Part shown: positions 1 to 8,571 of the stretch, one piece after another
Numbering within the stretch: position 1 is the stretch's first letter
How the letters are laid out: each line of letters starts with the position of its first letter
Assembly: GCA_034430835.1 (NCBI GenBank)
Contig: DAOUDX010000176.1
Location: 1-21,653 of the forward strand
DNA length: 21,653 nt
Reading direction: 5' to 3'
Source: JAFGED01 sp034430835
Lineage (GTDB): Bacteria; Chloroflexota; Anaerolineae; B4-G1
Program-made: the position numbers and the translations under genes
Notes under the pieces: generated by a model
Database searches by the model: none
What the model saw: the letters and a program-made list of their open reading frames with translations, nothing else
Told to the model about the DNA's origin: nothing

Positions 1-26
1 CGCGCTGCCAGCATATCAACTTGCAT
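1..26 (-). CDS. Possible 5' end of a leftward gene, cut by the window edge
   Basis: On the minus strand an ATG at 26 is preceded by a GGGAGAAAGG purine tract at ribosome-binding distance. It reads MQVDMLAA before the window ends. Eight residues are too few to identify a protein. The start resembles N-termini of some zinc-dependent medium-chain dehydrogenases, but that is only an impression. If real, it lies downstream of the catabolic operon and is separated from it by the IS630 and recombinase debris. It could equally be chance. Confidence 0.3.
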
Positions 27-87
27 TACCTTTCTCCCGAGCTGCTTGGCGCGAGATGACGCTGTGCAACAGCCTGACTGATACGAC

Positions 88-123
88 TTTATGAGACTTT
101 GCCCGGTATGAGTTTATGAGACT
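88..123. repeat. 11-bp direct repeat at the left edge of the IS630 remnant
   Basis: TTTATGAGACT occurs at 88-98 and again at 113-123, 25 bp apart. It sits where recognisable transposase coding sequence begins (a stop at 109-111 precedes the readable frame), so it may mark a deletion or recombination scar that removed the 5' half of the IS element. Chance duplication is possible. Confidence 0.4.
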
Positions 124-782
124 CGACAGTTCCTTGCAGTCGAGAAACACGATCCCGAGTTCGTGGAAAAAAGGGGAGCATCATCCAAGCCTACGTAGCG
201 CCACCTTCTCGAACGCGCGTCATTTGTGTGGATGAAATGGGGCCAATGGCAGTCAAGACCTACCCTGGCGAGGAATGGAAAGTCGGACTCAACCGCGCTA
301 CATTCGAGCCGGACTATGGACGGCGAGGCAAGCTGTGGGTGCATGGAGCCTTCGAACCGGCTACAGGAGAAGCAGCCATCGTGATGAGTCCGGGCCGGGA
401 CAGTGCTAGCCACATCCAGCTGTTGGAGAAGGTGGTGACGGAGTTTCCGGCGGACCGGTGGCTGATTATCGAGGACAATTTGACTATTCATACCAGTCGT
501 GAGACACGGCTTGCTTCGTCGGCCTGGCCAGAGATTCAGATCCAATTCATTCCCAAGTATGCGTGCTGGCTGAACCTGATCGAACCGTGGTGGAAGCAAC
601 TGCGCTCTTTGGCCTTGAAGGGCAGGTGTTTTGAGACCTTGGACGAATTGACGTCGACCTTGAATGCGGCCTTGGATTATTGGAATGCACATTGTTATCC
701 ATATCACTGGAAAAAGAAGCCCCAAGAGCAAGTGACTTTATTGGGCGGCTTCAGTGTTGTCAATGCTATTCAGATACCATAA
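112..782 (+). pseudogene. IS630-family transposase remnant (DDE domain)
   Basis: This is the C-terminal half of an IS630-type (Tc1/mariner-related) transposase. From about 112 one frame reads a typical inter-domain segment ending KHDPEFVEK. At an A6 run (167-172) the readable sequence moves to the -1 frame and continues to a stop at 780-782. The DDE triad is visible in the second frame: D in VDEMGP (from 228), D in IIEDN (about 474-476), and E in LNLIEPWW (about 582-584). The N-terminal helix-turn-helix half is absent, and a TGA at 109-111 blocks upstream reading. Known IS630 elements carry ORFs of roughly 340-350 aa, so about half is missing. The A6G tract could be a programmed frameshift site or a simple 1-base deletion. 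The 228 GTG is not a real start. Inactive because of the truncation. Confidence 0.8.
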
Positions 783-785
783 ATT

Positions 786-811
786 TAGCGAGAGAACCAG
801 TTAGAGTGACA
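786..811. mobile_element. Possible right terminal sequence of the IS630 remnant
   Basis: Just after the transposase stop lies AGTGACATTTTCCCTGAACAA (within about 804-824 including flanks). It is placed and composed like the terminal inverted repeat of an IS630-type element. No matching inverted copy is present in the first 110 bases, consistent with loss of the left end. The exact boundary cannot be set without a second copy. Confidence 0.3.
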
Positions 812-1035
812 TTTTCCCTGAACAATAACAAAACCGGTTGTGCAGGCTTCCGCAAGTCAGAACCACACGGAATAACTGGACCGCCCAACGTGGCGATTGG
901 CCGCAATCTCCTCCCAGATGTGGGGCAACCTCATTTGTGCTGCGTTTTCCTGCAGGTTGGCTCATCCAACCGCACCAGGCTCCCAAGGACAAAGTCGCGC
1001 CAGGCCACCCAAGAAACACGGGCCGGGCGCTCTGC

Positions 1036-1161
1036 AACTACGAACACCACCTCAGTGTCTCGCTGGAGTACACCGGTGACACTGAAGTCGACCAGACGGC
1101 CGCGCAGCACCTGCGTGCATTTCTTGTCTGGCTGTGCACCGACTACACACCCTACAGCCAT
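1036..1161 (+). pseudogene. Decayed N-terminal fragment of a tyrosine recombinase
   Basis: In the frame from 838, residues about 67-108 read as a SAM-like core-binding domain of a phage-type integrase: NYEHHLSVSLEYTGD, then TAAQHLRAFLVWLCTDYTP. This resembles integrases in which a YxxxLxxFL helix is followed by an HLRAFLxWL helix. The flanking reading is not integrase-like, and there is no catalytic R..HxxR..Y domain before the neighbouring E2 gene begins on the other strand. I therefore call it a fragment left by an older mobile element. The rest of 783-1188 shows no other recognisable gene. The identification rests on pattern memory of the family. Confidence 0.4.
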
Positions 1162-1188
1162 CCTCCAAGGAAGATCTCGAATCTCTAC

Positions 1189-2550
1189 TCAGGGCAAGTT
1201 CCCCCGTGAGGCAAGCAGCAGATACGGCTCCTCGATGAACTGCTTTATGCGCTGCAAGAAGCGCGCCGCTGGCACACCATCCATCAACCGATGGTCAAAG
1301 GTCAGGCTGAGCCACATCATCTTGCGCACAGCTATCTCGCTGTTCGCTACCGCTGCGCAATCCTTGATGCGCCCCACGCCCAGGATCGCCGCCTCCGGCA
1401 GGCTGATGATGGGGGTAAAGGCATCGATCCCAAACATTCCAAGATTCGTGATGGTAAAGGTGCTGCCGCTCAGCTCGTCCGGCAGCGCCGTGCCCGCCCG
1501 CGCCCGCTCGATCACCTGCCGCAGCTCGGTGGCGACCTCGGCCAGCTCTTTCCGGTCGGCGTTGCGGACCACGGGCACCAGCAGGCCCCGCTCCGTATCG
1601 ACCGCCAGCGCGATGTGCACCTCGCTCAACTGAACGATTACGTTCCCGTCTAGCCGCGCGTTCACGTAGGGGAACTCGCGCAGCGCGCGGGCAACTAGCT
1701 TGATCAGCAAGTCATTGTAGCCGATGTCAAAACCCAACTCGTCGGCCAGGCTGGCCCTGAGCCGCTCGCGCAACGCGACGAACTCTGTGGCATCCACCTC
1801 CATCGTCAGTGTGACCGGCGCGGTCTCGCTGTGCCCGGCGTGCATCCGCCGGGCGATCACGGCGCGCACGCCGCTCATCGGCACCTCGGCGGCAGGCATA
1901 GGCGCGGCGGCGACTGCGGGTACAGGGGCTGCCGGGACCGCTGCCCCTTCCACGTCCACTTTAGTGATCCGCCCACCAGGGCCGGTACCCGTCACGGCGC
2001 GCAGATCGACACCCGCCCGCTCGGCCACGCGCCGCGCCACCGGCGTGACCTTTGGGGTAGATTCCAGGAAGGAGACGATGTCTCGTTCTACGATGCGCCC
2101 TTTGGGGCCGCTGCCGGCCACTAGTACCAGATCGACTCCCTTTTCGTGCGCCAGCTTGCGCGCCCGCGGTGAGGAAAAAATGCGTTCTCGTGAGATCTCG
2201 GAGGCCTTTTGGATCTCCGGGGTTTGCGCAGCTACGGCTTGCTCCGTTGGCGGCTTATCCTGTATGGCGACACGTGTTCCGGCCTCATATCCTGAGATAT
2301 CCTCGTCCACTTCCTTGGTGATCAGCGCGACGGGGATGAGCACCGGCCGCTCCTCGCCTGCCAGGACGAGGATCTTGCGCAAGTAGCCCTTGGTCGGCGA
2401 CTCGACCTCCAGCGTCGCCTTGTCCGATTCCACGGTGAACAGCACCTCGCCGCGCTGCACCGGGTCCCCCTCCTGTTTCAGCCACTCGATGATAGTGCCA
2501 AACTCCATCGTCTGGCCCAGCTTGGGCAGAATGACTTCTTTGATCGCCAT
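1189..2550 (-). CDS. Dihydrolipoamide acyltransferase (E2) with two E3/E1-binding domains
   Basis: E2 core of a 2-oxoacid or acetoin dehydrogenase complex; it moves the acyl group from lipoyl-lysine to CoA in the cytoplasm. Domains (453 aa): one lipoyl domain at residues 1-80 with the lipoylated lysine in ESDKATLEVE (K44). Two consecutive peripheral-subunit-binding domains follow, at about 126-163 (SSPRARKLA...GSGPKGRI) and 169-203 (TPVARRVAE...GTGPGGRI). An Ala/Pro linker spans 204-222, and the acyltransferase domain covers about 224-446. The catalytic motif is DHRLMDG with H420 and D424. ATG at 2550 follows TAGGAGG, whose TAG is the E1 stop region, so E1 and E2 are separated by 8 bp and probably translationally coupled. 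It is the last gene of the operon here. Two binding domains are unusual for an E2 of this size. The substrate (pyruvate, acetoin or branched-chain) is not decided by sequence alone. Confidence 0.93.
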   Translation of the reverse strand: MAIKEVILPKLGQTMEFGTIIEWLKQEGDPVQRGEVLFTVESDKATLEVESPTKGYLRKILVLAGEERPVLIPVALITKEVDEDISGYEAGTRVAIQDKPPTEQAVAAQTPEIQKASEISRERIFSSPRARKLAHEKGVDLVLVAGSGPKGRIVERDIVSFLESTPKVTPVARRVAERAGVDLRAVTGTGPGGRITKVDVEGAAVPAAPVPAVAAAPMPAAEVPMSGVRAVIARRMHAGHSETAPVTLTMEVDATEFVALRERLRASLADELGFDIGYNDLLIKLVARALREFPYVNARLDGNVIVQLSEVHIALAVDTERGLLVPVVRNADRKELAEVATELRQVIERARAGTALPDELSGSTFTITNLGMFGIDAFTPIISLPEAAILGVGRIKDCAAVANSEIAVRKMMWLSLTFDHRLMDGVPAARFLQRIKQFIEEPYLLLASRGNLP

Positions 2551-2558
2551 AGCGCCTC

Positions 2559-4625
<2,067 letters not shown>

Positions 4626-4667
4626 GCGTTTCCTCTCACTGATAGTCTAGATCGAACGCAGCTTTCT

Positions 4668-5219
4668 CTACTGCATTCCTTCAATCTCTCCCAAGACGGA
4701 GTCGAACCACCCCGCAAACCCTTCCTTGACCGAGATGGTCATACCGCTTTCGATCACTAGCCGACGGGCCATGTCGTTTTTCACTTCCTCGATGTCAATG
4801 TCCACCGCGGCGTGTGTCTCGTCTGTATCGAGACACCTCTTGGCGACCTGCGCCCGCCCTCGGATGCTCACAGAGATGTCCGGTGGAGCCAACACGGCAA
4901 CCATCACGCGCCCGTCACGGCAGAGATTGGCGTAGGTGTCGTGGCCGTGCCAGGAGGTCAATCGCAACAGCTGGGGCGTGATCGCTCGCAGGCTGCCGAA
5001 GGGCGCGGTGCAGGGGAACCCATCCTCGTCCACAGCCGCCACGATGGCAACGGGGTTGAGCGCCTTGTCGGGTTTGTGCAGCATCGCAAACACCTCTGCG
5101 GGTAGCTCCGACGCTGTGGGCCAGTACTTTTTCTCTGGCGACACTTGTTCTTGATTCCTCGGTCCACCTCCAACAGTGTCCTCTTTTTCGCTGTTGATGA
5201 AGTCGGTAGTCCCCCTCAC
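4668..5219 (-). CDS. FMN-binding split-barrel (pyridoxamine-phosphate-oxidase-like) protein
   Basis: The reading from about residue 54 onward has the strand pattern of the pyridoxamine 5'-phosphate oxidase-like split barrel: NPVAIVAAVDEDGFPCTAPFG, then LLRLTSWHGHDTYANLCRDGRVMVAVL and SVSIRGRAQV. Such proteins bind FMN, F420 or haem and reduce or bind small molecules; the substrate here is unknown. The start is uncertain. GTG at 5219 lies 6 bp after the lyxose isomerase stop but has no visible ribosome-binding site. GTG at 5144 (giving VSPEKKYWPT) has a GAGG about 12 bases upstream and would remove a low-complexity N-terminus, leaving 158 aa. No membrane segment or signal peptide is seen. It sits 42 bp upstream of E1, so a link to that complex or to aldehyde/ketone redox is possible but unproven. 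Confidence 0.7.
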   Translation of the reverse strand: MRGTTDFINSEKEDTVGGGPRNQEQVSPEKKYWPTASELPAEVFAMLHKPDKALNPVAIVAAVDEDGFPCTAPFGSLRAITPQLLRLTSWHGHDTYANLCRDGRVMVAVLAPPDISVSIRGRAQVAKRCLDTDETHAAVDIDIEEVKNDMARRLVIESGMTISVKEGFAGWFDSVLGEIEGMQ

Positions 5220-5225
5220 ATTGAG

Positions 5226-5921
5226 TCATATATACGCGAAGCGGTAGTACCGCCCGTAGTCGTTGCACAGGAGATATAGCGGCGGCTCGTCCTCTTCGAT
5301 CTCGGAAAAACGGCCTACCGGCTCGTGGAAGCGGTTGTCCGTCCGATCGTCGTTGACCATCGAGACCTCGCCCACCAGTACCCGGCTTTCGACGCCCCAA
5401 AACTTGTGATAGAGGCGCGTAGGCAGCGTGATGCTCTCGCCTGGGCTCAACACGACCGTGTCCCCAGCCCTTACGACGCACCCCACGCCGTCCATGCTCA
5501 CCGTCACGTCGGTGTCGGCCAACTCCTCGTCCGGGGTGGCGTTGTAGAGCTGGATGACCAGCTTGCCACCACCCCGGTTGATGATGTCCTCCGATTTGCT
5601 CCAGTGAAAGTGCATCGGCGTCACCTGATCGACGCCTACGATCATGATCTTTTCGGCGTACAGCTTGCCCTGCATCGTCTTCCAGTTGTTGGGGTTGCCG
5701 TTGCGGATGGTGAATAGGAACAATCCGTACTTCTCATAGTCGCCTTTGCCAAAGTCGGTGATGTCCCAACCCAGGCCGTTCTCCACGATCTCGCGCACAT
5801 CCTCCCCCTTGGTCCTCCATTCCTCGGGAGTCCAGTAAGCGAAGGGCGGAAGATAGAAACCTCGTTCACGGATGAAGCCATCTGCTTGGCGCATGATCAC
5901 GTTGATCTCTGAACGTCTCAT
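5226..5921 (-). CDS. D-lyxose isomerase (cupin-fold sugar isomerase)
   Basis: The 231-aa protein matches the D-lyxose ketol-isomerase family, metal-dependent cupin enzymes that convert D-lyxose to D-xylulose and often D-mannose to D-fructose. Visible hallmarks are the metal-binding segment TPMHFHWSKSEDIINRGGG at about 101-119 with two histidines and a glutamate, a further histidine in LYHKFWGVE, and the C-terminal LLCNDYGRYY. Length agrees with the family (about 225-230 aa). ATG at 5921 follows AGAGAGGAAC. It lies 21 bp downstream of the sorbitol-6-phosphate-dehydrogenase-type gene. Its presence in a rhamnose operon suggests the cell handles several sugars released from the same polymer. L-ribulose or other epimeric sugars are alternative substrates that sequence cannot exclude. 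Confidence 0.9.
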   Translation of the reverse strand: MRRSEINVIMRQADGFIRERGFYLPPFAYWTPEEWRTKGEDVREIVENGLGWDITDFGKGDYEKYGLFLFTIRNGNPNNWKTMQGKLYAEKIMIVGVDQVTPMHFHWSKSEDIINRGGGKLVIQLYNATPDEELADTDVTVSMDGVGCVVRAGDTVVLSPGESITLPTRLYHKFWGVESRVLVGEVSMVNDDRTDNRFHEPVGRFSEIEEDEPPLYLLCNDYGRYYRFAYI

Positions 5922-5942
5922 GTTCCTCTCTCTGGCTGGGTG

Positions 5943-6740
5943 TCAGCGCATCTCCTGGCCGCCGGTGACGTTGATCGCCTGGCCGGTCATGTAGCCGGCC
6001 TGATCCGACGCCAGAAAAACAACCACGTTGCACACGTCCTCGTAGGTGCATCCGCGCTTCATCGGCACCTGATCGATGTACCTCTGGCGCACCTCCTCCT
6101 CTGTGATGTCCCACTTGCGCGCGTACTGCTTGAAGAGGGCGTTAGGACCTTGCGTCCACAACGGCGAATCGAGCAAATTGCCCGGGCAGACGGCGTTGAC
6201 ACGCACGCCGTGCTCGGCCAGCTCCAGGGCTACGCTCTGCGTCAGGCCCACGCCGCCGAACTTGCTGGCGGCGTAAGCCGAGTTTTTGTAGCTGCCCTTC
6301 TTGCCCGATTTCGAGTTGATCTGGACGATGGCCCCGCTCCGCTGCGCCTTCATCACCCGCGCGGCGTGCTTGAGGCACAAAAAGTAGCCAACTAGGTTGA
6401 CGTTCATCACGGCGCGCCACTTTTCGACTGGGAACTCATCTACCGCCTCAGCGATGAGGATACCGGCGTTGGAGACGAGAATATCAAGCTGCCCGAACTC
6501 GTCCACGGCGCGGTCGACCATCGCCGCGACCTGTGCTTCGTCGGTCACGTCCACTTTGGCGGCCAGGGTGCGCCGCCCGGTTTGGGCCGCAATGTCGGCC
6601 GCCGTCTGCTCCGCGCCCTCCAGGTTCAGGTCGGCGACGACGACGTGACAGCCCTCGTCGGCCAGCCGTCGGCAGATGGCCGCGCCTAATCCCTGCGCGC
6701 CGCCGGTCACGATGGCAATTTTATCTTGTAATGCACTCAC
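5943..6740 (-). CDS. srlD: SDR oxidoreductase of the sorbitol-6-phosphate 2-dehydrogenase type
   Basis: Classical short-chain dehydrogenase (265 aa), cytoplasmic and NAD(P)-dependent. Visible features are the coenzyme motif TGGAQGLG (12-19), NNAG-type NAG (91-93), the catalytic Ser in INSKSG (about 143), and YAASK (Y156, K160). The C-terminal stretch PMKRGCTYEDVCNVVVFLAS followed by GQAINVTGGQ closely resembles SrlD, which oxidises D-glucitol 6-phosphate to fructose 6-phosphate. GTG at 6740 is chosen because GGAG lies 8 bases upstream. It follows a 119-bp spacer after the double-Rossmann dehydrogenase, the largest gap but one in the operon. Together with that dehydrogenase, which resembles sorbose-1-phosphate reductase, it hints at hexitol or ketose-phosphate conversion. 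Other polyol substrates remain possible. Confidence 0.82.
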   Translation of the reverse strand: MSALQDKIAIVTGGAQGLGAAICRRLADEGCHVVVADLNLEGAEQTAADIAAQTGRRTLAAKVDVTDEAQVAAMVDRAVDEFGQLDILVSNAGILIAEAVDEFPVEKWRAVMNVNLVGYFLCLKHAARVMKAQRSGAIVQINSKSGKKGSYKNSAYAASKFGGVGLTQSVALELAEHGVRVNAVCPGNLLDSPLWTQGPNALFKQYARKWDITEEEVRQRYIDQVPMKRGCTYEDVCNVVVFLASDQAGYMTGQAINVTGGQEMR

Positions 6741-6859
6741 CGTAATCTCCTATTGAAGCTCGTGTAGACAAAGGAGCGCTTGGCCTCAAAAAACACGCCT
6801 GGATTTAGGGCGAAACGCTCCATTGTCAACGCGAAGATCAATAATCTCAAATCTCTTTT
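6741..6859 (-). promoter_or_regulatory. Intra-operon spacer with a weak hairpin-T tract and a TTGACA box
   Basis: Between the double-Rossmann dehydrogenase and the SDR gene, the minus strand shows TTGACA (6829 to 6824) without a convincing -10 at standard spacing. Just downstream is a short CGCC/GGCG stem (9-base loop) followed by TGTTTTTTG near 6793-6785. A larger GGAGCG/CGCTCC pairing encloses it. This could be an attenuator or partial terminator that lowers expression of the distal genes, possibly with an internal promoter. The stems are short, so the call is weak. Confidence 0.3.
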
Positions 6860-8569
6860 CTACGGCAGCATCAGCCGCAGGAACTCTTCCTCCGCCTCAA
6901 CCGTCCACTCGCGCCCATCCTTCAGCTTGGCGTAGACGCTGGGCAGCTTGTCCTTCAGATCGGGCACGGCGGTGAGGGAAAAGCCCTTGATGTTGGGGTA
7001 GATGACGATCTTGCCGGGATAGACGGTATCCTGCACCGCCTGCAGCCCCTCCTTGGCCGCGTCGAGTGAGCCGATGGCCGCCACCGACCGGTTGGGCGAA
7101 AGCACTCCCGTCTCCGCCTGGTGCAGCATCAGCCGCAGGTCGTCGATGGACGAGGCCGAGTGGCCGATCACGCGCGTGTCCTTCAAGTAGGCGTCGCTCA
7201 GGTCGATCTCGGCCATCGTGCCGCGCGCCACTCCGGCAAAGACGTTCATCACGCCTCGAGGCGCCAAGTGGGTCGCCGCGTCGGCAATGACGGGGGGCAC
7301 AGGAGCCAGCACGATGATGTCGTCGAACCCAACCTGCCTAAAGGGGGCCATCGCGGCCGCGTAGACCTCCTTCTGCATCGGGTTGGAGCAGATGAAGGTG
7401 ATCCCCTTGGCCTGCGCCTCGGCGGCGAAACTCTCGCGCAGGTCGCGCAGGCGCGGGTCGCTGACGTCGGTGCAGACGATGGTCGCGGGGTGGTCGGCGA
7501 TCTGGATGGCGCGCTGGACGTGCATGCGGCCCATCGGCCCGCCCGCGCCCACGAACCAGGCCGCTCCGCCGGGTCTGAGTGTGGAGCGCACGGGCACGCG
7601 GCTGTAGGCCTGGGCGATGTCGGGGCCGGTCCCGCCCACGGTCACCCAGCGGTTGTAATGCACGCGTCCCACGTCGACGTTTACCTTGCGCGGGAGCGGC
7701 TCGTCGGCGATGATGGCCACGATGCCAAAATCGGCCAGGCGCGGGCTGACCGTCTCGATCAGGTCAGGGTCGGCGCCAAGGAGGACGATGTCGTCCACCT
7801 GTTCGACCGGCGGTGACGACACGTCCGCCACATCAACCATCTCCACACCCAGCGCCTCCGCCCGCGCCTTGAGCCAGGCGGCAAAGTCGGCGGGCACGTC
7901 CGTCAGCAGCAAGCGGGCAGGATGGGAAGCCTCGTCGAGGCTGGCGCCGATGGTGTACGGACCTTGCCCACCAGCGCCGATGATCCACGCCGCGCCGCCG
8001 GGCTTTAGCCCGGTGCGGTATTTCAGCTCGTAGGCGGCGATGACGCAGGCCCACGGCTCGGTGAGGGCGCTCTCGGCGTAGCCGGTACCGGGCTGCACAG
8101 GGATCAGATAGTTGCCGTCGTCGCCATTGAGCACGCGCTGGTCGATGACGTTGACCTGCGATAGCCCACCCTGGATCTCGTAACCGTAGGCCAGATTCAC
8201 ACCATCGACGTAGATGTCGGCCTGGATGATGAAGCGATCGCCCACCGCGTACTGATCGCGCAGGTTCTGGCCCACGCCGACGACGGTCATGCTCACCTCG
8301 TGGCCCTGCACCACCGGGTTCTCTTTCATGTTGCGGTAGATGCGGGGATGCTCCTCGCCCAGGCGGATGATCTTGATATCGGAGAAGCACAGGCCCACCG
8401 CGTCGTGGCGCACCAGCAGCTCATCCGGGCCGAAGTGGGGCATCGCCACCTCGACGGATTGCCCATCGCGCCCCAGATTCTCAAACCCGGCACCGTAAAG
8501 CGGCCAGAGGCGGTTAGTCTTGGGCAGCGGCGCTCTGGCGCGGCGGTATTGGTCTAGTTTACTGGTCAT
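6860..8569 (-). CDS. Medium-chain (zinc-type) dehydrogenase with duplicated Rossmann domain
   Basis: At 569 aa this is much longer than a normal medium-chain alcohol dehydrogenase (340-410 aa). The N-terminal GroES-like catalytic domain (about 35-180) has likely zinc ligands C61 (GLCFSD), H90-E91 (QGHE) and E171 (TEPWAC). Two similar Rossmann units follow. The first begins GGAAWIIGAGGQG at about 191-203 and ends its second strand LLLTDV. The second begins GGAAWFVGAGGPMG at about 334-347 and has TIVCTDV at the same spacing. The second unit, with its GAGGPMG motif and the DPRLRDLR segment, is most like L-sorbose-1-phosphate reductase and related polyol dehydrogenases. ATG at 8569 is 2 bp after the GH3 stop, with only a weak AGAG, so coupling is likely. 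The substrate is unknown; a sugar phosphate, a polyol or lactaldehyde are candidates. Confidence 0.85.
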   Translation of the reverse strand: MTSKLDQYRRARAPLPKTNRLWPLYGAGFENLGRDGQSVEVAMPHFGPDELLVRHDAVGLCFSDIKIIRLGEEHPRIYRNMKENPVVQGHEVSMTVVGVGQNLRDQYAVGDRFIIQADIYVDGVNLAYGYEIQGGLSQVNVIDQRVLNGDDGNYLIPVQPGTGYAESALTEPWACVIAAYELKYRTGLKPGGAAWIIGAGGQGPYTIGASLDEASHPARLLLTDVPADFAAWLKARAEALGVEMVDVADVSSPPVEQVDDIVLLGADPDLIETVSPRLADFGIVAIIADEPLPRKVNVDVGRVHYNRWVTVGGTGPDIAQAYSRVPVRSTLRPGGAAWFVGAGGPMGRMHVQRAIQIADHPATIVCTDVSDPRLRDLRESFAAEAQAKGITFICSNPMQKEVYAAAMAPFRQVGFDDIIVLAPVPPVIADAATHLAPRGVMNVFAGVARGTMAEIDLSDAYLKDTRVIGHSASSIDDLRLMLHQAETGVLSPNRSVAAIGSLDAAKEGLQAVQDTVYPGKIVIYPNIKGFSLTAVPDLKDKLPSVYAKLKDGREWTVEAEEEFLRLMLP

Positions 8570-8571
8570 CG

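Noticed and set aside
114..731. 205-aa open frame on the minus strand
   Set aside because: Antisense to the IS630 transposase whose DDE residues are visible on the plus strand.
680..1633. 317-aa open frame on the plus strand
   Set aside because: Runs from the transposase end through the recombinase debris into antisense of E2; basic Arg/Ser-rich product with no domain.
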